Shown here in pieces: positions 43,760-54,475 of a stretch of 64,000 nt of DNA; position 1 is the first letter of the stretch; every line of letters starts with the position of its first letter. The position numbers and the translations under genes were made by a program. The notes under the pieces are model-generated. The model did no database searches. It was given only the letters and a program-made list of their open reading frames with translations, and was not told where the DNA came from. Where the stretch lies: NCBI GenBank assembly GCA_037447655.1, contig JBBHKE010001469.1:229684-293683 (forward strand), read 5' to 3'. Source of the DNA: Zygnema cylindricum. Its lineage: Eukaryota; Streptophyta; Zygnematophyceae; Zygnematales; Zygnemataceae.

Positions 43760-43858
43760 GTACTTGTCGGTTATGGTTTCGATTAACCATTTGTGAACTC
43801 TGCTATTGGGACCAACAAACTTTATTTCGGTATATTCGAAAATATATAGTATAAATAT
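43760..43858. mobile_element. Internal fragment of an older hAT-like MITE
   Basis: 'gggaccaacaaactttatttcgg' and 'aaaatatatagtat' resemble 23748-23785 inside the 23.6-kb copy. The 43859 element is inserted directly after it, so this looks like an older, broken copy. Confidence 0.5.
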
Positions 43859-44404
43859 TAGTGTTGTGTATCGGTAAGGATTTGCCAATAACGGATATGG
43901 GAAATTTTTGGGGTTGTCGATAACCGATATGGTCCTTTTTTTGTTTTGCCAATAGTCAATATATGACATATCCCTATCGCTGTTATCATCGATAATTAAC
44001 CGATAATATTGTCTGCTCTTTTCGTCTTTTTTTATTATTTTCGTACAACTTTGATTTACAAATTTAAACGTAATTTAATATTTTCGTTTCAGTACTATAA
44101 TTTTAGAACTATAAAGTACTGTTTTAAATTTGTTAACATTTATGTGCTATGCTATCCGTTAAAATTTGAGTTAAACAAATATGGAACAATTTCTTATACG
44201 TGGCATGCCACGCTACATATAGTCAATAATATAATATAGTATGTTATAAAGTATTATCCTATCCATACTTTTTTTTTTCAAGTTATTGCCGATATGGAAT
44301 TTGTTGGTCTCGGATCGATAAATTAGGACTTGTGAACATTCAATAACCGATAACTATCAATATCGGTGTTATCGCGATATTTTTTTTACTAACACACAAC
44401 ACTA
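43859..44404. mobile_element. hAT-like MITE (TATCG family), 546 bp
   Basis: Ends 'tagtgttgtgtatcgg' and 'taacacacaacacta', flanked by the perfect 8-bp duplication 'ataaatat' (43851-43858, 44405-44412). Palindrome 'cgtggcatgccacg' at 44199-44212. Confidence 0.92.
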
Positions 44405-44412
44405 ATAAATAT

Positions 44413-45047
44413 ACTTAAGTACTTTGTACGATACAATTATATTTTGTACACATATATCGTGTGGTGTGCCACGTATGACGTGAACGAAGGGTACTTTCGC
44501 ATGTGCTAAAGTTTCAGTTATTTTTCTATCGTTTTCCTCCATAGCTTAGAAAAAACCGGAAAGTTGAAATTACCACCGTACAAGTTGTTCACCCTTAATC
44601 TTTATATGTATTTGAATTTGTTGTTTGGCGCGATGCAATTTGTCATCTATCCCGTTTCGACCCACTTTCGCGTCCTTCCAACTCACCTTCAAACTTTAAA
44701 TAAAATCACATCGCGAGGTGGTTTTAAATAAAGTTCCATGAGGTGAACGAATAAACAGATGCTATCGCACGTGTCGGAAGTTTTTGACAATTTTTGTGTG
44801 CGGAGTACCAAAAATAAAACCCACTGCACGTTTCCAGCCTATGAGCGACTTCTATTTCCGTGCTCTTTTTTCTGTACTGGAACTTTAGTGTGGAAAGCGC
44901 ATCATAAAACCGACAAAGAAATATTACTTCATGGAAATAAAAATTACAAACCAATACACGACAATTAAAAAATATTAGTGCAAAGAAATAATTAGTGTTA
45001 TAAACTTTTTTATGGGTTTAGAGGCCTGACGCCAACAAAAATTAACG
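44413..45047. other. Intergenic, no gene seen
   Basis: Short overlapping ORFs only. A 'gtgtgccacgtatgacg' motif near 44470 resembles the MITE palindrome. Confidence 0.4.
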
Positions 45048-45055
45048 CTAAATAC

Positions 45056-46039
45056 TACTGTTGTATATATAGGCAAGGATTTGTCGATGAGCGAAATGGG
45101 ACTTTTATAGGGTTGCCAATAATCGATGTATTGGCACGTTATACCAACTTCGGTGTTATCACCGATAAACAACCGATAATATCGGTTGGCAATCGATAAT
45201 ACCCATTGTTTATCGGCGAAAACATTGATATCAATAACTATTGACGATAACTATACGGACCATGCATCTAAATGTACGGCCTCTACACTCAACTGTACGG
45301 GTTATTCCTCGGACGCGCCACAAACCCCGTTTCCCTCGATTTCTGGAAAAATCGCAATGTTTGCTTGATAAGTTCCAATTTAAGGGGGTTTTATTTGAGT
45401 TCCACGCTCCCATTCTTTTCAAGAATGTTATTTTTATTGTTAATTTTTTTTGCAAGGTTAATTACGCCCTGCTATCACTTTCGTTGTTTGTCTATGTTGA
45501 TTTTTAAATTTTAAATGCATTTTCAATGATATAAATATATATTCTTACTATTATATATTCACTAATATTTCCTCGAATAAGTGTTGCCTAGTTACAAATT
45601 TTCTTCAAAAGGTGATGGCAATAAATGGCGCCAGTCTGACAGATTTGTTCGTCTGCTTTGTTCGTTTATTCGTCTAGTTTTCGAAAAGTTAGATTTTACA
45701 AATTTACAATGTAATTTTTATTTTTATTTTCGGTACTATAGTTTTAGAACTTTTAACAAAATTTGTCAATGTTTATGTGTTGTGGTGGCCGTAATAAACT
45801 TTAGTTAAATAGAAGACGGAACAAATTCTTATACTTGACCTGCCACACTATATCAAGTCAATAATATAAGAAATTGTATTATAAAGTACAATTGTATACG
45901 TACTATATTTTTTCAAAGTTATCGCCGATAAATAATTTGTTGGTTACAGACCGATATATTGTGACCTTTGACCGTTCGATAACTAAGTATATCGGTATCA
46001 GTGTTATCGTGATATTTTTTTTGCCGATACACAACACTA
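45056..46039. mobile_element. hAT-like MITE (TATCG family), 984 bp
   Basis: Starts 'tactgttgtatatagg' and ends 'ccgatacacaacacta', flanked by the perfect 8-bp duplication 'ctaaatac' (45048-45055, 46040-46047). The palindrome is decayed ('cctgccacacta', near 45840). Confidence 0.9.
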
Positions 46040-46078
46040 CTAAATACATGGTTTTAATTCTTTGAAGTCTTTAAATAC

Positions 46079-46253
46079 TAGTGTTGTGTATCGGCAAGGT
46101 TTTGCCAATAATCGATAAGTACCTTTTTCTAGCTTGCCGATAATTGATAAATTGGCACGATATATTGAAACTGGTGTTATCGCCGATAAAAAACCGATAA
46201 CATCGGTTTTTTATAACGATAACAAGGGTACCGATCGTTAAAAATCGATTAAG
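46079..46253. mobile_element. 5' part of a hAT-like MITE, cut by an LTR
   Basis: Starts 'tagtgttgtgtatcgg' and continues with typical atcggcgat subterminal DNA. It stops at about 46250 where the copia LTR begins. The missing half was not found beyond the copia remnant. Confidence 0.7.
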
Positions 46254-46938
46254 TGCTCCGATAGATGCTAATAAAACTCATTAACACAACAAAAGCTTTG
46301 AATAAACATTCTTACACATAAAACACTCACAGCTCACAAACATCATGTCGGCCAAATATAAATATATTAAGCCGAAGCTTTTCAATACAACCTCTCCCTC
46401 TCTCACTTCTTAATGTGTCTCCCTGCAGACACATGATGCATCTCTTCCTAAAGACTGCATGATGCATCTCTCCAGACTGCATACTGAACTGATAGTAATA
46501 CTCGCTAATATACCTTCTTAACACCGACAACTAATGACCACTTACTCCACTAACTGAAAACAGACGAGGGCGCCGAAGTCCACATGCGGACGTGCGCCTA
46601 ATAAAAACATTCAAGCGCCGAAACAGAGTGACACGCACTAAAACGAACTAGACACGTAAAATGAACTAGACACGTATAGCGCACTAAATATCATGGTCGC
46701 CCTTGACGAAATGAAAGTGAACCATTATGCATAAATTATCTATGTACCGGCTGGTATTGAACTGCTGTACATTAAACGAACTCGAGGTACTCCGATGCAA
46801 ATCATCAAACCATACTCAAAATCGAATCGCGCCTCGCGAACCAAAACGTCAACAAATACGATGACGGTCGATACTTCTCATCGAACAAAAATATGATTTT
46901 GGCTGATCCGCCGATTTGCGCAATAATCATAACAACCC
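46254..46938 (-). repeat. Probable copia LTR (3' LTR of the 47-kb remnant)
   Basis: On the minus strand the polypurine tract 'agaggggggt' is followed at 46938 by 'TGTTATGATTATTGCGC', as at the intact copia junction at 60775. The far end is inferred from a TG...CA rule ('tgctccgatag' on +). A 34-bp piece resembling its start recurs at 56851-56885. Confidence 0.5.
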
Positions 46939-48480
46939 CCCTCTTATTGGCAGAAGCGGTGGAATGCTACGACACCGATTTTAGCCGCCCCCTCGTAAAC
47001 ATGTCACCCTCCAAAAGTACAAGATTGAATATCAATGCGGACAAAAAAAATATAAAAAAGTGTACCACTCTAACTTCCAATTTATCCATACACAAATTTT
47101 GTTAGTATTTTTAATTCTCCTTTTAATGGGAAGATCACGGCAAGCGTAACTCCCGATTTTGTCGCTCCCTCTCGCACATTAGTGTCGCCAATATCACGTA
47201 AATCACTTCTCAAGGTAAATTGTAACTCGGTTGCGAGAATACTCGCGTCACATGACCTCTTCAAAAAGCGTTACGCATAACACAAATCATAGACTCCATC
47301 CTCAAAATAAACGAACACGTAACCAGTCGCCAATTTTCAAAAATGTCGCCCCAATCCGCGTCATAATCTCCAATGAATTGGCATCTAATCGAAGACGAGC
47401 CCCAATTCCATCGTACCAAAAAGATACAGAAATATTGCTTGGCTGTCACAAAATAACTCCTCCTCGCCTGACGATTTTTTTCGACGTCCAAAACCGGCCG
47501 CTGTAATATCCGACATCGTTCCATCTCCAAAGTACATGAGGTATTTGATTGACGCCTTATACGGAACGATTTCTCCTCAATGACAGATACGCTCGAATAG
47601 ATTTTGTAAGTACAAATTTCCACGGCACCTGTACCATAGTTCAAAAGTAGGTGAAAGTACCCCCATACAATATGCCTATTGTACGTAAAACTTACAATAC
47701 GACCTCAAGACCCATATTGTATTGGCCGCAAAATGAAATAAAATAGTAACATGGTTGAGTTGCACATCGATCGATAGAGAATTAAACTTCATGTCTAAAT
47801 TTTGAAAAACTTTAGGACAAAAAAATATTTTTTCGTGAGTTTGAGGTACTTTTTATTTAAACTGTCACATTTGGACGATCGGACGGTTGCTTATCAAAGG
47901 AGCGATCTAAGAAGATCACATGAAATGCCCTTAACACAACTTACGATAGGACTATCTGTCATATAAGCGTATGCAATTTTGATCGTCCGCGTGTTTTAGT
48001 TCGCTAAAAAATTTCGTCCGGCAACGTGCGCTGTACTATGATCTTACGTCAGATTCATACGTTCGTACAAGGGTGTGCACAACGCACTGACATACAGGAT
48101 GCCTCATCTGCGCGAGTTTTGTGCCAAGATTTGTGCGCCTACCAAAGGCCTCCTATAAAAACGCCTACTTTTGAACTATGGTCTGTACCAATCAACAACA
48201 ATTCATGTAATCGCAATCTATTTTAGGAGGCCTTAAAATGATCTCCTCTCGGACTTTCAACCGTCACACCTAATCAAACTTTATTTCAACTCCTCTTTCA
48301 TTGGCAACCGTACAAATAGCTGCGTCAATGATACTCCACAATGATTTTACGAATCCACATAGCGATTTAGGTAACCGCTGCACCAATTAGGCTTCACTGT
48401 AGCAATCGAACAGTCTGCCATACAAAACTTCACTTCAATATTACACCCCACTCCAATTGCTGCATTCACACCGGAATGGA
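46939..48480 (-). pseudogene. Decayed Ty1/copia pol (RNase H side), split by a MITE
   Basis: The minus-strand translation in shifting frames gives 'IKYLMYFGDGTMSDITAA', 'FGTMELGLVFD' and 'FIGDYDADWG'. These correspond to the reverse transcriptase-RNase H junction of copia elements ('LMYL..ATRPDI.AA', 'GT.E.GL.F', 'GYCDAD'). Many stops and frameshifts are present. The 546-bp CATAG MITE (47635-48180) interrupts it, and 48190-48390 shares blocks with the copia fragment at 14.1 kb. Confidence 0.65.
47635..48180. mobile_element. CATAG-type MITE copy B, 546 bp
   Basis: Ends 'catagttcaaaagtagg' and 'cctacttttgaactatg'. The flanking 8 bp 'acctgtac' and 'gtctgtac' agree at 6 of 8 positions. It is the same length and orientation as copy A and is inserted into the dead copia remnant. 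Confidence 0.88.
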
Positions 48481-49026
48481 TGATGAATTATATGAGGAAA
48501 CGGCTGTCCTTTAGTTTTGTTTGGACGTTAAATTTCTTTGAGGTCATCTCACGTCAACTAAAACGTCGCTATGTGAATCATGCTGCCGTACGATTGAGCG
48601 CCGATGACTCAAATCTGTCCGTACCAAATCATCGTATTTCATCCGTACAGCAACATATAATTTTTACTAGGTGACCGCTCGAGACCCCCAAACAAAAAGG
48701 GACGCTTAAAAAAAAAAAAAGTGGACGCTCCTTCTCTCCCTCTCTCCCTCCCTCACCTTCCCTCTCCCTCCCTCTCCCTCCCTCCCTCCCTCCCAGCATG
48801 CATTTATTTTAAAATTTAACATCATATTTTTTCCGAGTAAATTTTGAGGGAGTTGTTTTTCTTTATTTCCTATTTACCCGCTTTTTCGAGGTCTCTCCTC
48901 CTTTTCTATTTTAAATTTTGTTGTCCCCTTTTTTCTTTTCCTCTTTCTTCTCTTCTCTCATTATTTTTTTTTATTTCTTTTCCTCTTTTCTCCTCTTTTC
49001 TCTCTTTTCTCTTTTTTTTTCCCTTT
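48481..49026. other. Intergenic with pyrimidine runs, no gene seen
   Basis: C/T runs at 48730-48795 and T/C-rich DNA at 48855-49024 lead directly up to the bacterial insert. Confidence 0.45.
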
Positions 49027-49505
49027 TGATATTCGAAAAATATTTGAGGATAACCCTTGGATAAAAATAGCCTTAGTGGAAAGAAAGTTACCGGACACGT
49101 TATCTGTAACGTTTACTGAGCGAACGCCAAGTGCTATTTGGCAATTTAAGCAAAAAATATATTTAATTGACGAAGAAGGTAATCGAATCAGCTCAAAAAA
49201 TGTAGAAAAATTTGGATATTTAATACACGTTGGATGCAAATGTCTATACTCGTATTCTTTGTGAAGATTTAGAGAAGCATCCTTCTTTGGCAAAAAAAGT
49301 TGTTTCTGCTGTACGTTATGGTCAAAGAAGATGGGATCTAAATCTGGAACAGAAAATAAACGTTAAAATGCCGGAAAAGGGCTTTCAAGAGGCTTATGAT
49401 TATCTAAATTCATTAAACAAAAAAGGCAAGCTGTTTGACCAAAATTATAAGGTAATTAACTTAAAAGATCCAAGAGAGTATTATATTGAAAAACATGAAA
49501 TGTAA
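49027..49505 (+). pseudogene. ftsQ: Bacterial ftsQ fragment (Rickettsiales-like)
   Basis: FtsQ is the bitopic divisome protein of bacteria. The reading 'FDIRKIFEDNPWIKIALVER', 'KLPDTLSVTFTERTP', 'AIWQFKQKIYLIDEEGN' corresponds to the end of the POTRA domain. After one frameshift near 49225-49232, 'DANVYTRILCEDLEKHPSL', 'VRYGQRRWDLNLEQKINVK', 'KLFDQNYKVINLKD' and 'YYIEKHEM' give the beta domain to the natural C-terminus. This pattern is that of alphaproteobacterial, Rickettsia-like FtsQ. The N-terminal and transmembrane part is missing and the gene starts abruptly at a T/C tract. It is therefore a broken insert, not an active gene. Confidence 0.85.
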
Positions 49506-50184
49506 TTTCGTACTCTTTCTTGAATCTAATTTTCTAACGGTTGTCTCTTTGTTTTTATTGTTAACCATCACTATTGAATTGCAATGCAAAAAATCTATAG
49601 TCTTCAGGCTAATAATTTTAACATTATATCATGTTTTGGCGACTAAGAGTTCTTGCTTTTATTTTAGACTAAGCTTGTTTGCAGTAATAATGGGTCTTTT
49701 CTTTTGTCTTCTTGTGTATTTCTTGAATTTAGGTTATAATGTGCGGCATAAAATTGCCGAAATTTTTTCACGTATTTTTATATTTCTGGGGAAGCTTTTA
49801 TGTGGTATAAAATATCAAGTCACTGGCATAGATAAATTGCCTCAAGATGGAAAACCTTACATAGTTCTTGCTAATCATCAGTCATTTTGGGAAAATCTCT
49901 TTATGCAATTGATTATTCCCAAGCATTCGCGGGAAGATGGAAAACCTTACATAGTTCTTGCTAATCATCAGTCATTTTGGGAAAATCTCTTTATGCAATT
50001 GATTATTCCCAAGCATTCGCGGGTTCTCAAGAAGGAATTGTTTGATATGCCTGTATTTGGCTGGGGTTTAAAAATGCTTAATCCTGTAGCTATAGATAGA
50101 AGTAATAGCCGCTCAGTACTTCAGATATTAACTGAAGGGCAAAAAAAAATAGAATAGGGCTTGCCTCTCATGATATTCCCAGAA
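49486..50184 (+). pseudogene. plsC: Bacterial plsC-like acyltransferase, broken
   Basis: PlsC makes phosphatidic acid by acylating 1-acyl-glycerol-3-phosphate at the bacterial membrane. Hydrophobic N-terminal segments ('LFFCLLVYFLNLGYN') are followed by 'GKLLCGIKYQVTGIDKLP', the catalytic HX4(D/E) motif as 'NHQSFWE', 'VLKKELFDMPVFGWGL' and 'NPVAIDRSNSRS'. A 90-bp in-frame tandem duplication doubles the catalytic block. A TAG at 50155-50157 comes before 'GLPLMIFPE', after which homology ends where the expected GTR is due. The sequence style is that of gammaproteobacteria such as Legionellales, unlike the neighbouring ftsQ. The true start is unclear; homology is clear from about 49680. Confidence 0.82.
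49844..50023 (+). repeat. 90-bp exact tandem duplication inside plsC
   Basis: 'aagatggaaaaccttacata' begins at 49844 and again at 49934; the two 90-bp units look identical and keep frame (30 codons each), so the event is recent or an assembly artefact. Confidence 0.92.
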
Positions 50185-50189
50185 CAGTG

Positions 50190-51293
50190 CAACGATATTA
50201 TAAATAGATAATAAATATAAACACAGAAAAAAAAACCTCCGTAAAAAAAAATAAACAATAAACAAAATAAAAATACAAAAGAACCAAAATGAAAAACACG
50301 ATTGAGATCAAATGAAAAAAAATGAATATGACATAAAAAATAACAAAGCAAACAAAAAAAAAAAAAAAAAAAAAAATAGAAAGAAAGTAAAAGATAGAAC
50401 AAAAATAAAATAAAAACAGAAGAGGAATAGAATCAAAACCAAAAAAAATGATGAATAAAAACAGCGCAAAAACTAAATAAACAAACATGATAAAAAAATG
50501 AATAAAAAAGGAACAAAAAAAAAACGAAAAAAAAAAAAAAAAACAAATTTAAAAAAAATAAAACAGAAAAAACTAATTAAAAAGAAAAAAAAAAAAGAAA
50601 AAAATAGAATAAAAAAAAAACCAAAAATAAACAACAAAATAAAAAACAAAAAAAAAGAATAGAAAAACAACACAAACAGAAAAATAAATAACATAGAGTA
50701 AAATCATAAAAAGAATTGGAAAAACAGAATATAAAAGAAATAAATTGAGTAAAACCTAAGAATAAATAAAAAACGATAAAAGAAAGATTAAAAACAATAT
50801 TAAAAAAAAAAAAAAAAAAAAAGATAAAAAGAAAATAAAAACAAAGCAAAAATAGTTGAAAATAAAATGAAATCAGAATAAACACAAAATTAATACAATT
50901 TAAAATATAATGAAAACTCAATGAAAACAGAACGAAAAGAGATATAAAGTACAATGAAACAGAATGAAAACGAAACGAACACCAAAAAAAACAGAATGCC
51001 AATGGAAAAGAACCAAATAGAAACAAAACAAAAAAAAAAAAAAAAAAAAAAAACACAACAAAAAATGAATAAAAAAGTATAAAGATAGAATAAAAAAAGA
51101 TTTGAAAAGATAAAAGCAACAACAACCATTTGAGTTTGGAGGTTTTTGAAAGCGAAAAAATCAACAGTCGGTCAAACATTTTTCAATACAAAAAAAACTA
51201 CAATATTTTTTATCTTTATTTTTTGCTATCTTTTTTATTTCATAATACATACATGCAGAAATATAAATACAAAAACATTAACATACATGTATA

Positions 51294-51333
<40 letters not shown>

Positions 51334-51740
51334 GAAAATGGACATGCGACACTAAGTCCCGTGTAAAGAGGCATAGGGAGGGAGATTGCGCAAAGGCTTC
51401 GAAAAGAATCAGTTTGAAAAATAGAAAGAATAGAGGAAAAAAAAGGGAGGGAGAGGAAAGGGGGGTGAGAAAGAGACTTAAAAAATTAGAAAAGAGAGAG
51501 AGAGAGAGCGATTGATAAAATAAAGAAGAGAAAGGGAATAAGGGGTTGGAGAAGGGTGAGGGTAAGATCCTTTGTCACGCTAAATATTGTTTGTGAGCCC
51601 TATCACACAAAAAGCGGTTTGGGGGAGTGGTGAGGGTAAGTTTCCGTATCACATTAAATATGGTTGGGGGAAGAGGTGAGGGCTGTATGATTGTGTGAGA
51701 GAGAGGGGGAAAAGAAGGTGGGTGTGGGATTAAGCTCCCC
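50190..51740. repeat. A-rich repeat block, copy of LRR-gene intron DNA at 25.25-26.3 kb
   Basis: It has the same order of landmarks as 25250-26300: A-rich DNA, 'ccatttgagtttggag', 'caaacatttttcaa', a TA run (51298-51328), 'aaagaggcatagggaggg', 'aagaatcagtttgaaaaata', then 'cactaaatatgg' units. Its last part (51695-51740) matches 33360-33405 instead. No LRR exon is present. Confidence 0.75.
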
Positions 51741-51839
51741 ATTATCTACTTTTCGAAACGCCGCGATGGCCGCTGACGCGCGGCAGTACGGACGGGTGGT
51801 ATATGGACGGACGACACAGTACGGATGGACGACCAGGGA

Positions 51840-52385
51840 ATAGGAAACAGGTAACAAATGCATGGAATCGGTTTAACTTTTCATATGTACCTATTGTTGA
51901 ACGCTCAAAACCTAAAGACCGAACAGTGTTTGAACTTCACAATCGTACTTAAAATCTACTATTTTATCCATCATAATCATCCCTTCGGACTGAAAAAAGT
52001 AGGCGAGTCTAGTCGAGTCTAGTCGAGTTCTACGAGTTCAATAAAAAGTAATATGCACTAATTTTTTCAGGATTTATCCGCAGATTTTGTCAAATTCTGT
52101 TTAGTTTTTTATGTTTCGGGCACGGCTTAGTTCAATTCGATTTTTGGGACTAAATGTAGGTAGACTTTGCAAAATTGGGTTAAATTTCTTGATTTTTGGG
52201 GAAAAACCGGAAAATTGTGCGTTAAATTTGTAACTTTCCCGATAATTGTTAAATTAAGGTTGAAATTTATATAAAAAAGGGTTAATTAGTGTGATTTCTG
52301 CGATTTTTTGAAAGCTTCTCGAAGGCATTACAAAAAATGTTTTGGGAGGACCACATCGTCCGAAGTTTGACGTGTTTTTTTCTTG
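51840..52385 (+). repeat. Dispersed repeat R1, copy B
   Basis: Same orientation and landmarks as 13330-13930, ending 'ttgggaggaccacatcgtcc'. It is followed at once by a C/T-rich tract. Confidence 0.7.
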
Positions 52386-52715
52386 AAAGCCCCTCCCTCT
52401 CCCACTCCTTCTACCACACTCTCAAGCCCTCCCTCTTCCCTTCCCTCCACCCCTCCCTCTCCCACTCCCTCTGTCCCACACTTTGCCACTACACATGCCC
52501 CTCACACTCTTTGCCTCTCCCCCTCCGCTCTCCCTCTGTTTCCAACTTTCGGGTATATTTTTCTAAACAATATTAATGTTTTTCATGTTATTGCTGTTAT
52601 TGATTTTCTTAAGATAATATACATATATATATATATAAATGTGTTTTTAAGGTCAATAATGTCTACAATAATTAGCATTAATTGACAAACCAATGGGGCT
52701 CTGTTTTCCAAATGA
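52386..52715. other. C/T run and AT-rich spacer, no gene seen
   Basis: C/T-rich DNA to about 52535, then AT-rich DNA with a short TA run at 52620-52640. Confidence 0.45.
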
Positions 52716-52727
52716 ATGAATGATCAG

Positions 52728-53178
52728 CTCCCCTCTATAGTTCTACCTCCTCCCTCCTCCCATCTCTGGTTCTCCCTCCTCCCCTCTTTGGTTCTCCCTC
52801 CTCCCCTCTCTGGTTCTCCCTCTTCCCTCCCCTCTCTGGTTCCCTCTCACCCTCATCCCCTCTCTGGTTCAATCTCCTCCCTCCTCCCCTCTCTAGTTCC
52901 CTCTCCTCCCTCCCCACTCTAGTTCTCCCTCCTCCCTCCCCTCTCTGGTTCCCTCTCCACCCTCATCCCCTCTCTGGTTCAATCTCCTCCCTCCTCCCCT
53001 CTCTGGTTCCCTCTCGTCCCTCCTCCCCTCTCTTGTTCCCCTCCTCCTTCCTCCCCTCTCTTGTTCCCCCTCCTTCCTCCTCCCCTCTTTGGTTCCCTCT
53101 CCTCCCTCCTCCCCTCTCTACTTCCCTCTCCTTCTTCCTCCCCTCTTTGGTTCCCTCTCCTCCCTCCCCTCTCTGGTA
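52728..53178. repeat. Minisatellite-like tract 'ctctctggttccctctcctccctcc'
   Basis: About eighteen imperfect units marked by 'ggttc' or 'agttc' at roughly 20-30 bp spacing, otherwise pure C/T. It differs from the other tracts by this regular G-containing motif. Confidence 0.8.
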
Positions 53179-53249
53179 AAAAAAAAAGTCAAACTGATAA
53201 AATTTCCAGATATTGCAAAAGTTCGCAGCCGACCACGACAACATTGACG

Positions 53250-54150
53250 GGCCCCTCAAATCCCTCTCCACCTCTCTCTTTTACACTCACTTCCCTCTCG
53301 CTTCCCCTCCCTCTCTATACCCTTCCCTTTTTCGGCCACTCTCTCTTTGCCTCTCCCTCTCTCAACACCTCCCTCTACCCTTCCCTTCTTTGCCGCTCTC
53401 TCTCTCTACCCTCCCTCGACTACTGCCTCTTTCTGCCCTCTCCCCCACTCTGCCCCTCTTTATGGCTCTCTCTCTCTCTCTCTTTTCCTCTCCCTCTCTC
53501 TACCCCTCCCTCTGCCCCTCCCTTCTCTGCCCATCTCTCTCTCTACCCCTCCCTCAACCCCTCCCTTTCTCACCCTTCCCTCTTTCTGTCATCTTCCCCA
53601 CTCTGCCCCTCTCTCTCTCTGCTCCTCCCTGTCTCTTCACTTTCATCTTTTCGCCCTTCCCTCTTTCTGCGCTTTCTCCCTCTTTGCCACACCCTTTCTT
53701 TGCCCCTCTCCCTGCCCCTCCCTCTCTCTACCCTTGCCTCTACCCCTCCCTTCTCTACCCCTCTCTCTTTACCCCTCCCTCAACCCCTCCCTCTTACTAC
53801 CCTTCCCTCTTTCTGACCTCTCCCCCTCTCTGCCCCTCTCTCTCTCTTTGGACCTCTACTCTCTATCAATCTCTCTCTGCCCCTCTCACTCTTTGCCCCT
53901 CCCTGTCTTTTCTTCTTCCTCTCTGTTCCCTTCCCTCTTTCTACCGCTCCCTCTCTCTCTCTGCCCCTCCTTTTCTTTGCCCCTCTCTCTTCCCCTCCCT
54001 CACTCTACCCTTTCCTCTGCTTCTCCCTTCTCTGTCCCCCTCTCCCTCAACCCTCAACCCCTCCCTCTCTCTCCCTTTACTCCTCCCTCAACCCCTCCCT
54101 CTCTCTGCCCATCCTTTTTTTTACCCTCACCCCATCTCTGCCCCTCTCAC
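53250..54150. repeat. Polypyrimidine tract 'ctctctgcccctccct'
   Basis: 0.9 kb of C/T DNA with a regular 'tgcccctc' or 'tacccctc' about every 16 bp. ORFs of over 300 codons across it are artefacts. Confidence 0.88.
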
Positions 54151-54179
54151 AATAAACAAACCACCCACGCTCCTATGCG

Positions 54180-54475
54180 GCCCTGTGACTAAGTGATACA
54201 CATATACATCATTGTATTCATGTATATAATACGATTATATTATCATATATATATGTATATATATGTAAATATATGTATGTATATGTACATTATACATATT
54301 ATAATGTGATCATATATTTATATGATCATCATAATGATTGTCACGATCACTTATCAACAAATAGCCATCGTCACAATTCACTAGTTTTCGTACACTTGTT
54401 GCGCAGTATACAGGAGAGGGGCGCACTAAGGGGACGAGGGAGAGGGAGATGGAGAGGGAGAGAAAGCATGTATTT
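54180..54475. other. AT-rich spacer with TATATG repeat, no gene seen
   Basis: A 'tatatgtatatatatgtaa' run lies at 54230-54300, followed by mixed sequence. Confidence 0.5.

Noticed and set aside
47261-47644. 127-codon minus-strand ORF as a new gene
   Set aside because: In neighbouring frames it is the decayed reverse transcriptase-RNase H part of a copia element.
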